Positions 18,529 through 26,778 of a DNA stretch of 64,000 nucleotides are shown here, in pieces (within the stretch, counting starts at the first letter, position 1; every line of letters begins with the position of its first letter). The notes beneath the pieces are model-generated. The model was not told the origin of the DNA, did not search any database, and saw only the letters and a list, made by a program, of their open reading frames with translations. The translations under genes were made by a program, and so were the position numbers. Source of the DNA: Cupriavidus plantarum (GTDB taxonomy: Bacteria > Pseudomonadota > Gammaproteobacteria > Burkholderiales > Burkholderiaceae); contig NZ_CAJPUX010000001.1 in assembly GCF_905397285.1 (NCBI RefSeq), forward strand, positions 372,001 to 436,000. Reading direction: 5' to 3'.

Positions 18529-19070
18529 CCGACCAGGCGGCCGCGCCGCACGCGCATGCCCTTCCGTACGAGTTCGGGTGCAAGACCCGACAGTGCCTGT
18601 AGCGTGTCGCCGCCATTCGCGTGGCAGATTGCCACGCCGAGCGCATCGGCCGCGTCGGAACCGGGACGGCCGGATAACGCCAGCAGGCGCGTCACCATCT
18701 CCTGCACCTGCTCCTTGTTGGCGCGGCCGTAGCCGACCACGGCCACCTTGAGTTGGAGGGCGGTGTATTCGAACACGGGCAAGCCATGGCCAACGAGTCC
18801 GCAGATCGCGGCGCCGCGGGCCTGGCCCAGCATCAGCGTGGATTGGGGATTGACGTTGACGAAGACCTTCTCGATGGCGGCGCAGTCGGGCGCGTACTGG
18901 CGCGTGACCTCGCTGATGCCGTCGTATAACGTCTTGAGGCGCTCTGGCAGGCTGGAATCGCCGTTGCTCTTGATGGTCCCCGAGGCGACGTAGGCAAGCC
19001 GGCTGCCGTGCTTCTCGATGACGCCGAAGCCGGTGGTCCGAAGGCCGGGGTCGATGCCCAGGATGCGCAT
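18525..19070 (-). CDS. ruvC: Holliday junction resolvase RuvC
   Basis: RuvC nicks Holliday junctions symmetrically. The 181 residues begin [19 protein letters not shown] with the first catalytic Asp at position 7. A second acidic residue lies in AAIEKVFVN near 67, and the final pair sits in [18 protein letters not shown] near 138-141. The C-terminal basic tail ([14 protein letters not shown]) is typical. There is no clear Shine-Dalgarno sequence; instead a long hairpin lies just upstream of the start. It follows purH and overlaps the glycerophosphodiesterase gene. Confidence 0.96.
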   Translation of the reverse strand: MRILGIDPGLRTTGFGVIEKHGSRLAYVASGTIKSNGDSSLPERLKTLYDGISEVTRQYAPDCAAIEKVFVNVNPQSTLMLGQARGAAICGLVGHGLPVFEYTALQLKVAVVGYGRANKEQVQEMVTRLLALSGRPGSDAADALGVAICHANGGDTLQALSGLAPELVRKGMRVRRGRLVG

Positions 19071-19078
19071 GTAGGAGT

Positions 19079-19127
19079 CGGGAGCGGAGAGAGAATAGGG
19101 CGTAGTGTAACGCCGCCTCCGCTCCCG
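19079..19127 (-). other. 11-bp stem hairpin between purH and ruvC
   Basis: CGGGAGCGGAG (19079-19089) pairs perfectly with CTCCGCTCCCG (19117-19127). The 27-base loop can itself fold (GGCG/CGCC). No T-run follows on either strand, so it is not a standard intrinsic terminator. It fills almost the whole 63-bp gap and could lower ruvC translation or stabilise the purH end. Confidence 0.7.
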
Positions 19128-19133
19128 GTGGGC

Positions 19134-20708
19134 TTAATGCCGGAAGTGTCGCGTGCCGGTCAACACCATCGCGATGTTGCGTTCGTCGGCGGCGGCGATG
19201 ACTTCGTCGTCGCGCACCGAGCCGCCCGGCTGGATCACGCAGGTCGCGCCCGCATCGACGACCACGTCCAGGCCGTCACGGAACGGGAAGAACGCGTCCG
19301 ACGCCACGGCCGAACCCGCCAGCGTCAGGCCGGCGTTCTGCGCCTTGATGCTCGCGATGCGCGCCGAATCCACGCGGCTCATCTGTCCCGCGCCCACGCC
19401 GAGCGTCATGCCACCGCCGCAGAACACGATGGCGTTCGACTTGACGAACTTGGCGACACGCCAGGCGAACATCAGGTCGTCCATTTCCTTCGCGGTCGGC
19501 TGACGGCGCGTGACCACGCGCAGCTCGGACTGCAGTACGTTCCGCGCGTCGGGGCTCTGCACGAGCAGGCCGCCGCCCACGCGCTTGAGGTCGTACTGGT
19601 TCACGCCCTTGCCGAGCGGGATCTCCAGCAGCCGCACGTTCTGCTTGGCCGCGAACACGTTGCGCGCGGCGGTGCTGAACGACGGGGCGATCAGCACTTC
19701 GACGAACTGCTTCGCCACGGCTTGCGCGGCCGCCTCGTCGAGCTCGACGTTGAAGGCGATGATGCCGCCGAAGGCCGAGGTCGAGTCGGTCTTGAACGCC
19801 TTGTCGTAGGCTTCGAGCGCGTTCACGCCGAGGGCCACGCCACACGGGTTGGCGTGCTTGATGATCACGCACGCGGCGCCGGCGGCGGCGTCGAACGACT
19901 TCACGCATTCCCACGCGGCATCCGCGTCGGCGATGTTGTTGTACGACAGTTCCTTGCCCTGCAGTTGCACGTAGTTGGCCAGCGCGCCGTCCACGGTCTT
20001 CAGGTCGCGATAGAACGCGGCCGACTGGTGCGGGTTCTCGCCGTAGCGCATTTCCTGCACCTTCTCGAAGGCGAGGTTCAGCGTTTGCGGGTAGGCGCTG
20101 CGCGTCTGGTGAGCCTTGTCTTCGCCCAGGGAGGTCAGGTAGTTCGTGATCGCGCCGTCGTACTGCGCGGTGTGCGCGAAGACCTTGGTGGCCAGGCGGA
20201 AGTTGGTGTCGTAGCCCACCGCGTTGGCGTTCGCGCGCATCTCCTCGAGCACGGGCGCGTAGTCGGCAGGATCGACGATCACGGTTACGTCGCGATGGTT
20301 CTTCGCGGCCGAACGCAGCATGGTCGGGCCACCGATGTCGATATTCTCGATCGCGTCGGGCAGCGTGCAGTCGTCCTTCGCCACGGTCTGCTGGAACGGA
20401 TAGAGATTGACCACGAGCAGGTCGATGGTCGGAATGTCGTGCTTGGCCAGCGCGGCCATGTGCTCGGGCAGGTCGCGGCGCGCGAGGATGCCGCCGTGCA
20501 CCTTCGGGTGCAGCGTCTTGACGCGGCCGTCGAGCATTTCGGGGAAGCCCGTGTAGTCGGCCACCTCGGTCACGGGCAGGCCGGCGTCGGCCAGCAGCTT
20601 GGCGGTGCCGCCCGTGGAGAGGAGCACCACGCCGAGCGCGTTCAGTTCGCGCGCGAAATCGACGATGCCGGTCTTGTCGGAAACGGAGAGGAGAGCTTGC
20701 TTGATCAT
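19134..20708 (-). CDS. purH: Bifunctional AICAR transformylase/IMP cyclohydrolase
   Basis: PurH performs the last two steps of purine synthesis, formylating AICAR and closing the ring to IMP. The 524 residues have the N-terminal cyclohydrolase domain ([35 protein letters not shown]-type region [13 protein letters not shown]) and the C-terminal transformylase with [13 protein letters not shown] [11 protein letters not shown] and [12 protein letters not shown]. Length and domain order match the family. It starts 32 bp after fis and belongs to the dusB-fis-purH-ruvC transcription unit. Confidence 0.97.
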   Translation of the reverse strand: MIKQALLSVSDKTGIVDFARELNALGVVLLSTGGTAKLLADAGLPVTEVADYTGFPEMLDGRVKTLHPKVHGGILARRDLPEHMAALAKHDIPTIDLLVVNLYPFQQTVAKDDCTLPDAIENIDIGGPTMLRSAAKNHRDVTVIVDPADYAPVLEEMRANANAVGYDTNFRLATKVFAHTAQYDGAITNYLTSLGEDKAHQTRSAYPQTLNLAFEKVQEMRYGENPHQSAAFYRDLKTVDGALANYVQLQGKELSYNNIADADAAWECVKSFDAAAGAACVIIKHANPCGVALGVNALEAYDKAFKTDSTSAFGGIIAFNVELDEAAAQAVAKQFVEVLIAPSFSTAARNVFAAKQNVRLLEIPLGKGVNQYDLKRVGGGLLVQSPDARNVLQSELRVVTRRQPTAKEMDDLMFAWRVAKFVKSNAIVFCGGGMTLGVGAGQMSRVDSARIASIKAQNAGLTLAGSAVASDAFFPFRDGLDVVVDAGATCVIQPGGSVRDDEVIAAADERNIAMVLTGTRHFRH

Positions 20709-20740
20709 GGTCGGGGGGAACGCTTCAATTCAGATTCGAT

Positions 20741-20974
20741 TCACAGTAAGCCGTGCTGCTGCAGCTTCTTGCGCAGGGTGTTGCGATTGATGCCGAGATA
20801 GGCGGCCGCGAGCGACTGGTTGCGCTCCGTGCGCGCCATCACGGCCTCCAGCAGCGGGCGCTCGACGGCTTCGAGCACCATGTTGTACATGTTCGACGGT
20901 TCTTCCCCGTCGAGATCGCGAAAGTAGGTATCCAGGCTGTCCCGGATGCATTGGTCGATGGCATTGCGGCTCAT
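20741..20974 (-). CDS. fis: Fis family DNA-binding protein
   Basis: Fis is a small nucleoid-associated and transcription-factor protein. The 77 residues match the betaproteobacterial short form. The C-terminal helix-turn-helix is the signature (ARTERNQSLAAAYLGINRNTLRKKLQQHGLL), related to the NtrC C-terminal domain. The N-terminal helices contain IRDSLDTYFRDLDGEEPSNMYNMV. Its ATG overlaps the dusB stop (ATGA), reproducing the dusB-fis pair of enterobacteria, where Fis translation depends on the upstream gene. Confidence 0.93.
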   Translation of the reverse strand: MSRNAIDQCIRDSLDTYFRDLDGEEPSNMYNMVLEAVERPLLEAVMARTERNQSLAAAYLGINRNTLRKKLQQHGLL

Positions 20975-22047
20975 GCGGCAAGCAGTTCCCGTTTCTTGTT
21001 GTTGCCGGCGGCATCGTGGCCGCCGTCGTTGTTGTTGTTGTCACCGTCGTCGACGTACACCAGCCTGTCCGAGATCATGGCCTGCTCGTCGAAGAACGCG
21101 TTCACGGCCTGCAGCTGCGCCTCGGTCGTCTCGAGCGTGTTCATGCGGTGACGGAACAGGTTGGCCCCCTTGAGGCCGCGCGTGTACCACGCAATGTGCT
21201 TGCGCGCGGTGCGCACGCCCGTGAACTCGCCGTAGAACGCGTAGTGATCGGCCAGATGGTGGTTCATGATCGCGCGGATCTCCGCGACCTCGGGCGACGG
21301 CAGCAGTTCGCCGGTCGCGAGGAAGTGTTCGATCTCGCGGAACAGCCACGGACGGCCCTGTGCCGCGCGGCCGATCATGATGGCATCGGCGCCGGTGACC
21401 GCCAGCACGTGGCGCGCCTTCTGCGGTGTGGTGATGTCGCCATTGGCGACCACCGGAATACGCGCCGCCGCCTTGACCGCGGCTATCGTGTCGTACTCGG
21501 CATCGCCGTGATACAGGTCAGCGCGGGTCCGTCCATGCACCGTCAGCATGCTGATGCCCGCGTTCTCGGCAATATGCGCGACGCGCAGCGCGTTGCGGTG
21601 CTCGCGGTCCCAGCCCGTGCGGATCTTGAGCGTGACGGGCACGCGATCGCCCACGGCGCCCACCACGGCCTCGACGATGCGCGCGACGAGCGGCTCGTTC
21701 TGCAGCAGCGCGGACCCCGCGGCGACATTGCAGACCTTCTTGGCCGGGCAGCCCATGTTGATGTCGATGATCTGCGCGCCACGATCGACGTTGTAGCGCG
21801 CGGCCTCGGCCATCATGCCCGGTTCGGCGCCCGCGATCTGGACCGAGATCGGTTCGACCTCACCGGCGTGGTTTGCGCGGCGCATGGTCTTCTCGCTCTT
21901 CCACAACTGCGCGTTCGACGCGACCATCTCCGACACCGCATAGCCGGCGCCGAGCTGCTTGCACAGCTGGCGGAACGGGCGATCCGTCACGCCGGCCATG
22001 GGCGCGACGAACAGATTGTTGCGGAGACGATGAGAGCCGATCTGCAC
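20971..22047 (-). CDS. dusB: tRNA-dihydrouridine synthase B
   Basis: DusB uses FMN and NADPH to reduce uridine in tRNA. The product begins IGSHRLRNNLFVAPMAGVTDRPFRQLC. It has the catalytic cysteine in INMGCPAKKVCN, then VTLKIRTGWD, LTVHGRTRADLY, PVVANGDI and ADAIMIGRAAQGRPW. A low-complexity tail (DDGDNNNNDGGHDAAGNN) ends it. The start is uncertain: a GTG at 22047 aligns with the E. coli N-terminus and gives 358 residues, while a much longer frame to 22320 runs into the tandem-repeat region and is implausible. It leads the dusB-fis-purH unit. Confidence 0.9.
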   Translation of the reverse strand: MQIGSHRLRNNLFVAPMAGVTDRPFRQLCKQLGAGYAVSEMVASNAQLWKSEKTMRRANHAGEVEPISVQIAGAEPGMMAEAARYNVDRGAQIIDINMGCPAKKVCNVAAGSALLQNEPLVARIVEAVVGAVGDRVPVTLKIRTGWDREHRNALRVAHIAENAGISMLTVHGRTRADLYHGDAEYDTIAAVKAAARIPVVANGDITTPQKARHVLAVTGADAIMIGRAAQGRPWLFREIEHFLATGELLPSPEVAEIRAIMNHHLADHYAFYGEFTGVRTARKHIAWYTRGLKGANLFRHRMNTLETTEAQLQAVNAFFDEQAMISDRLVYVDDGDNNNNDGGHDAAGNNKKRELLAA

Positions 22048-22300
22048 GATAGGTGAAAGAAGATGAACGGATGGCGATAAACGCGATGGCGACGAACGGA
22101 CGGCATGCGGATGCCCGGGGACGGGGCCGGCAAGGCGTGGGGTTCGTACGCGAGGGCGCGATTTTAACGCCAAACGGGGGGCGGTGCTCAAGAAATGAGC
22201 AAATATCGTCGAAGCCGCCCCGCGGCGGGCAACAATGACCGCCCGCGGGGCTTGACCGTTGCGGAAAGGTGCGGCGCGCTTCCGTGACGCCGCCCCTACC

Positions 22301-22365
22301 GAGGCACCTTGAAGAGGCACCTTACCGAGGCACCTTACCGAGGCACCTTACCGAGGCACCTTACT
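22301..22365. repeat. 13-bp direct repeat, five copies
   Basis: Five consecutive 13-bp units of the form GAGGCACCTTACC run from 22301, the first ending GAA and the last ACT. They are followed by the degenerate GAGGCCCCTCAGC that contains the ubiH stop. This is the main content of the 326-bp ubiH-dusB gap (22048-22373). The rest of that gap shows no ORF or clear promoter to me. Confidence 0.93.
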
Positions 22366-22373
22366 GAGGCCCC

Positions 22374-23672
22374 TCAGCGGCGCACGCCGTACATCATCTG
22401 CCGCGCCACGGCGTGCTTGAGCGGGGCCACGCAGGACAGCGCCGCGAGCGCGGCGCCGCGCGCATGGGCGGCCAGCGGACCGCCCACGCCGAACACGCGC
22501 GGCAGCAGGTCCGTGACGCCGATCGTCACGGCGCGATCCACGCGATGGCGCGCCGCGAAGGCTTGCAGGGCCTGCGGCGTGCAGCTCGCGCGCAACGAGT
22601 CGGCCAGCGCGAACGCATCGCGCAGCCCGAGGTTCAGGCCCTGGCCCGCGACGGGGTGCAGCGTCTGCGCCGCGTTGCCGACGGCCACGATGCGGCCATC
22701 GACCGTGACGGGGGCCGCATTGAGCCCGAGCGGAAACGCATGGCGCTTGCCATGGAGCGTGAACGTGCCGAGTCGCGTGCCGAATGCTTCTCCGAGCTCG
22801 CGCGCGAAATCGGCCTCGGACAACGCAAGCCGGCGCGTGGCCGCGTCCGGCGCGCAGCACCAGACCAGCGCATAACCGGGGGTGCCGTGGTCTTCGTGCG
22901 GCAGCAGCGCGAGCGGGCCTTCCTCGGTGAAACGTTCCCATGCCCAGCCGGGCATCGCGCGCGAGGCCGTGACGTGGCCGATGATCGCGGTCTGCCCGTA
23001 GTCGCGGCGGCGGCCGCCGTCGCCCTGGCCAACACCGGCATGGCGGCGCATCTGCTGGTGGAACAGGCCGCCCTCCGCCTGCACCGCGATGCGCGCGGCG
23101 AAGGCGACGGGCAGGCCGTCGTGATCGTTGTGCGACGTGCCGTCGAGTCGGACGATGCCGCCGTCCTGATCTTTCGGTTGCGTCACCTTCGGTTGCGTCA
23201 CCTTCGGTTGCGTCACCTCGTCGATGCGGGTTTCGAACACACGCTCGAGCCGCCCGGGCGCTGCTTCGGCGGCGCGGGCCAGCGCGCGCTCGAGGGCCTG
23301 GCACAGGTCGCCGTAGCGCACCACGTAGCCAAGCGCCGGCACGTCATAGTCGTCGTGATGGAGCTTGACGTGGCCGAAGCGGCCGCGCTGCGAGATATGG
23401 ATATGCTCGATGGTCTGCATCGGCACCGGCCACGCGCCGATCTGCTCGAGCAACTGGCGGCTGCCATGCGACAGCGCGATGGCGCGCGGATCGCGTGCGG
23501 CGCGCGCGGGGGTGGCTGCATCGATCAGGGTGATTCGCCACGCGGTCGTGCGCAGCAGCCGTGCCGCGAGCGTCAGGCCGACCGGGCCGCCGCCCACGAT
23601 GGCGATATCGCGCGGCTCGCTTGTCGGAGCGAGCGCGCGGGAGGCATTGTCAGGGGTTTGCGGCAGGGTCAT
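22374..23672 (-). CDS. ubiH: FAD-dependent ubiquinone hydroxylase, UbiH/UbiF family
   Basis: Flavoprotein monooxygenase of ubiquinone synthesis. The 432 residues show the N-terminal FAD fingerprint DIAIVGGGPVGLTLAARLL, RAIALSHGSRQLLEQIGAW, and the second FAD motif VAVGNAAQTLHPVAGQGLNLGLRD near residue 325. The ATG at 23672 follows GGGAGA; the longer frame is shadow. Neighbourhood to pepP supports UbiH over UbiF, because pepP-ubiH is the enterobacterial order. An unusual threefold VTQPK repeat interrupts the protein near residues 152-166, in a surface region between the FAD motifs. Confidence 0.87.
   Translation of the reverse strand: MTLPQTPDNASRALAPTSEPRDIAIVGGGPVGLTLAARLLRTTAWRITLIDAATPARAARDPRAIALSHGSRQLLEQIGAWPVPMQTIEHIHISQRGRFGHVKLHHDDYDVPALGYVVRYGDLCQALERALARAAEAAPGRLERVFETRIDEVTQPKVTQPKVTQPKDQDGGIVRLDGTSHNDHDGLPVAFAARIAVQAEGGLFHQQMRRHAGVGQGDGGRRRDYGQTAIIGHVTASRAMPGWAWERFTEEGPLALLPHEDHGTPGYALVWCCAPDAATRRLALSEADFARELGEAFGTRLGTFTLHGKRHAFPLGLNAAPVTVDGRIVAVGNAAQTLHPVAGQGLNLGLRDAFALADSLRASCTPQALQAFAARHRVDRAVTIGVTDLLPRVFGVGGPLAAHARGAALAALSCVAPLKHAVARQMMYGVRR
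23173..23217. repeat. 15-bp in-frame tandem repeat inside ubiH
   Basis: Three identical copies of TTCGGTTGCGTCACC encode VTQPK three times on the - strand. The unit length preserves the reading frame. Confidence 0.95.
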
Positions 23673-24201
23673 GGTGGTCTCCCGCTTGGCGCGCTGGCTC
23701 CCGCTCGGCTTCCGCACGTTCGGCTTCCACGCGTTCCGCGTCGCTCCGCTTCCACAGGATCGCATCGGAGCGCGCGCGGCCCGCTTCGGCATCGCGCAGC
23801 GCATTGTCGAGTTTCTGTTCGTTGAAGCCCGGCATCGCGCGCAGATGCGTGAGCAGCGCGTCGTGATTGGCCGCATCGAGCGGCACGACGCAGCCTTGCT
23901 TGCTGTCGCCATCGCCGACGAGGATGAGCCACGCGGTACCCGCCCACGGCGCGCGATCGGACACGCGCACGATCACGCGTTCCAGCGCGTCCCACGAGAC
24001 CTCTTCGCGCTGGCCGTCCGGCCGGTGCACGACGGCGCGGTCGTCATAGAGATTGATGACGAACGGTTCGCCGGCGTCCGCGCGGCGCGTCGATGGCGCC
24101 GCCGAGGCGGACGCGCGACGGTTCCCGTGGCTTGCCGGGCTGCCGACGTTACGACTATCGGCCCCGTCGGAAGGGAACAGTTTGCGCAGCCATCCAATCA
24201 T
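23650..24201 (-). CDS. Uncharacterised protein between pepP and ubiH
   Basis: I do not recognise a named family. The 183 residues start MIGWLRKLFPSD and continue with a Ser/Ala/Arg-rich linker to about residue 45. A compact, conserved-looking domain follows: FVINLYDDRAVVHRPDGQREEVSWDALERV, AWLILVGDGDSKQGCVVPL, then LLTHLRAMPGFNEQKLDNALRD, and a charged Glu/Arg/Ala tail. There is no signal peptide or membrane segment. Its start overlaps the pepP stop (ATGA) and its end overlaps ubiH by 23 bp, so it is translated as part of the pepP-ubiH unit. A role linked to ubiquinone synthesis is possible but unproven. Confidence 0.72.
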   Translation of the reverse strand: MIGWLRKLFPSDGADSRNVGSPASHGNRRASASAAPSTRRADAGEPFVINLYDDRAVVHRPDGQREEVSWDALERVIVRVSDRAPWAGTAWLILVGDGDSKQGCVVPLDAANHDALLTHLRAMPGFNEQKLDNALRDAEAGRARSDAILWKRSDAERVEAERAEAEREPARQAGDHHDPAANP

Positions 24202-25631
24202 CGAGTCTCTCCTGCATGTTGTCGCCCATCGCGCCCACCATCGCGCCCACCATCGCGCATGATCGCTTCGATTTCATCCGCATCCACGGGCACGCCCCGC
24301 GTCAGCAGTTCACAGTCGCCGCCGGTCACCACGGCATCGTCTTCGATGCGGATGCCGATATGCCAGTAGCGCTCGGGCACATCCTCGGCCGGACGCACAT
24401 AGATGCCGGGCTCGACGGTCACGACCATGCCCGGTTCGAGCGGACGCCACGGCCGTTCGCCCGGCGCGCCATCGGCACCCAGCGCAGCGGGACCGGGGAC
24501 GCGGTACTCGCCGACGTCGTGCACATCCATGCCGAGCCAGTGGCCCGTGCGATGCATGTAGAAACGGCGATAGTTGCCGCTTGCGATCACATCGTCGAGC
24601 GTGCCTTCCTTGTTGCGGTCCAGCAGGCCGGTGTCGAGCATGCCCTGCGCGAGCACGCGCACTGCCGCGTCGTGCGGCACGTTGTACGGCACGCCGGCGC
24701 GCGTCTCCGCGATCGCCGCAGTCTGCGCGGCCAGCACGATGTCATACAGCTCGCGCTGCGCGGGCGTGAAGCGGCCGGAGACCGGGAACGTGCGCGTGAT
24801 GTCCGATGCGTAACCATCGAGTTCGCAGCCGGCGTCGATCAGACACAGATCGCCATCGCGCAGTTCCGCGGGACCCGCGCGATAGTGCAGCACGCACGCA
24901 TTGGCGCCCGTGGCCACGATCGAGTTGTAAGCCACGCTTTGCGCGCCATGGCGGCGGAATTCGTAGAGCAGTTCCGCCTCGAGGTGATACTCGCGCAGGC
25001 CCTGGCGCGATGCCTGCATCGCGCGGACGTGGGCCTGAGCCGAGATTTCGCTCGCGCGACGCATGATCGCGATCTCGCTCGCATCCTTGAACAGCCGCAT
25101 CTCGTCGAGCCACGTGCGCACGTCGATCGCGATGGACGGCGACGACACCCCCGCGCGGCCCTGCGCGCGGACGCCATCGAGCCAGCGGCGCACCTGCATG
25201 TCGGTGCGCGTGGAGGCGGCGAGCGGATAGGCGACCTGCGCGCGATTGGCGAGCAGCGGCGGCAGCTTCGTGTCGATGTCCTCGACCGAGTGCGCCTCGT
25301 CGAAGCCGAACGTCGCGCGCGCGCCTTCAGGGCCGAAGCGGAAACCGTCCCAGATCTCGCGTTCCTCGTGCTTCGGGCGGCAGAACAGGATGCTGCGCCC
25401 CGTGCCGTCGGTTTCCGCCACGAGCACGAGGATCGCCTCGGGCTCGGCGAAACCGGTCAGGTAATAGAAATAGCTGTCGTGGCGATACGGATAGTCGCTG
25501 TCGCGATTGCGCATGGCCTCGGGGGCCGTCGGCACGATGGCGACGCCACCGCCGCCTGCGCGCAGTTGTTGCAGCACGCGCTCGCGGCGGCCGCGGCAGG
25601 CGTCGAGAAGGGCGGAGTCGGGAGCGGACAT
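24198..25631 (-). CDS. pepP: Xaa-Pro aminopeptidase (aminopeptidase P)
   Basis: PepP removes an N-terminal residue preceding proline and needs two Mn ions. The 477 residues have the N-terminal domain with YPYRHDSYFYYLTGFAEPEAILVLV and the C-terminal creatinase domain. Its metal ligands lie in LIDAGCELDGYASDITRTFPVSG, HRTGHWLGMDVHDVG, VVTVEPGIY and the final IRIEDDAVVT. The ATG at 25631 is preferred over a frame open to 25742. The last residues are a repeated DGGR tail encoded by a 12-bp DNA repeat. It precedes the uncharacterised gene and ubiH in an overlapping operon. Confidence 0.94.
   Translation of the reverse strand: MSAPDSALLDACRGRRERVLQQLRAGGGGVAIVPTAPEAMRNRDSDYPYRHDSYFYYLTGFAEPEAILVLVAETDGTGRSILFCRPKHEEREIWDGFRFGPEGARATFGFDEAHSVEDIDTKLPPLLANRAQVAYPLAASTRTDMQVRRWLDGVRAQGRAGVSSPSIAIDVRTWLDEMRLFKDASEIAIMRRASEISAQAHVRAMQASRQGLREYHLEAELLYEFRRHGAQSVAYNSIVATGANACVLHYRAGPAELRDGDLCLIDAGCELDGYASDITRTFPVSGRFTPAQRELYDIVLAAQTAAIAETRAGVPYNVPHDAAVRVLAQGMLDTGLLDRNKEGTLDDVIASGNYRRFYMHRTGHWLGMDVHDVGEYRVPGPAALGADGAPGERPWRPLEPGMVVTVEPGIYVRPAEDVPERYWHIGIRIEDDAVVTGGDCELLTRGVPVDADEIEAIMRDGGRDGGRDGRQHAGETR
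24227..24258. repeat. 12-bp direct repeat at the 3' end of pepP
   Basis: CATCGCGCCCAC occurs twice in tandem (24227-24238, 24239-24250), followed by a partial third copy. It encodes a Gly-Gly-Arg-Asp style tail in PepP. Confidence 0.85.
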
Positions 25632-25684
25632 GGGCAGTGGCGCGCGGGGGGCGCGATGGGGAGAATTCCCCGATTCTAACGCCG

Positions 25685-26440
25685 TCAGCCGAGCGCCGCG
25701 TCCAGCGCCGCCAGCTGCGCGGGCGTGCCGACGTTCTCCCACCGGCCGTCGAAGCGCTCGCCGGTGGCGGTGCCCCCGGCGATGGCGGCGCGATAGTACG
25801 GCGTCATCGCCACCTTCCGGCCCGGTTCGATGTCGCGGAACAGGCGCGTGTCGTAGAGCCCGATATTGCCGAACGTGAGCGCCTGCGCTGACCCCTGCGC
25901 GCCGGCGGGCGCGGTTTCCGTGCCCGGAAGGTGCAGGCGGCCAGTCGCGTCCAGCAGGAAATCGCCGGCCGGATGGAACGGGGGGTTCGGCACCATCACC
26001 AGATGCATATGCGGCTGCGCGGCATCGGCCATGTCGTCCGCGCGCGGCAGCAACCTGCGGTAGTCGTAGTCGCAGAAGATATCGCCAGACACGGCGAGAA
26101 AGATATGGCCGCGCGTACTGCCCCGCGCACTGTCATGGGCGTCCGCCGGTTCAAGCAAGGGCAGCGCCCGTGCAATGCCGCCGGCCGTCTCGAGCGCCGT
26201 CCCTTCGGCCGAGTATGCGAGCCGCACGCCGTAGCGCGACCCATCGCCGAGCGCAGTCTCGATCTGCGATCCCAGCCATGCGTGATTGATCACGATGTCG
26301 GTGACACCGGCGCGCGCGAGCGCTTCGATCTGCCACACGATCAGCGGCTTGCCGCCCACGGGCAACAGTGGCTTGGGACAGGTATCCGTGAGCGGCCGCA
26401 TGCGGTCGCCGCGTCCGGCCGCGAAAATCATCGCCTTCAT
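25685..26440 (-). CDS. murU: N-acetylmuramate-1-phosphate uridylyltransferase (MurU-like)
   Basis: MurU converts MurNAc-1-phosphate and UTP to UDP-MurNAc, rejoining the peptidoglycan precursor pool. The 251 residues start MKAMIFAAGRGDRMRPLTD with the nucleotidyltransferase G-x-G-x-R-M-x-P-L-T signature. They continue with KPLLPVGGKPLIVWQIEALARAG, INHAWLGSQIE, ETAGGIARALPLL and AVSGDIFCDYDY. The start overlaps the azlD stop (ATGA). The assignment to MurU over other hexose-1-phosphate uridylyltransferases rests on amgK upstream in the same operon, as in the Pseudomonas amgK-murU pair. Confidence 0.85.
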   Translation of the reverse strand: MKAMIFAAGRGDRMRPLTDTCPKPLLPVGGKPLIVWQIEALARAGVTDIVINHAWLGSQIETALGDGSRYGVRLAYSAEGTALETAGGIARALPLLEPADAHDSARGSTRGHIFLAVSGDIFCDYDYRRLLPRADDMADAAQPHMHLVMVPNPPFHPAGDFLLDATGRLHLPGTETAPAGAQGSAQALTFGNIGLYDTRLFRDIEPGRKVAMTPYYRAAIAGGTATGERFDGRWENVGTPAQLAALDAALG

Positions 26441-26778
26441 CGATTCAACATCTCCATCCCGATCAGCGCCGCCATGCCGACCACGATGGTCCAGCCGACG
26501 CTGCGGGTCAGCGCGGCCACGATCACCGCGACGATACCGGCGATCAGCCGCGAATTCTGCAGGCTCAGGAACAGTTGGCTGTCGTGCATCAGCAGGTCCG
26601 GGGCGATCAGCGCGGACAGCATCGCGGCCGGCACGAACTGCAGCGCCGTGCGGAACCATGCCGGCAGCCGCACGCGGCCCTCGACCGCGATGAACGAGAG
26701 ACGGATCAGGAACGTCGCGGCACCGGCCGCCAGGAAGACGGCGAACAGCGTGAGAGGGCTCATCGAGGCGGCGTTCAT
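26437..26778 (-). CDS. azlD: AzlD family branched-chain amino acid export subunit
   Basis: AzlD is the small partner of AzlC in exporters for branched-chain amino acids and analogues. The 113 residues show four hydrophobic segments: LFAVFLAAGAATFLIRLSFI, FRTALQFVPAAMLSALIAP, NSRLIAGIVAVIVAALTRS and WTIVVGMAALIGMEML. The FLIR-x-S-F motif and FVPxAMLSALIAP are typical. It overlaps azlC upstream and murU downstream by 4 bp each, so all are in one translational chain. Confidence 0.9.
   Translation of the reverse strand: MNAASMSPLTLFAVFLAAGAATFLIRLSFIAVEGRVRLPAWFRTALQFVPAAMLSALIAPDLLMHDSQLFLSLQNSRLIAGIVAVIVAALTRSVGWTIVVGMAALIGMEMLNR

Noticed and set aside
22301..22365. CRISPR array
   Set aside because: The 13-bp units are contiguous with no unique spacers and no cas genes nearby.
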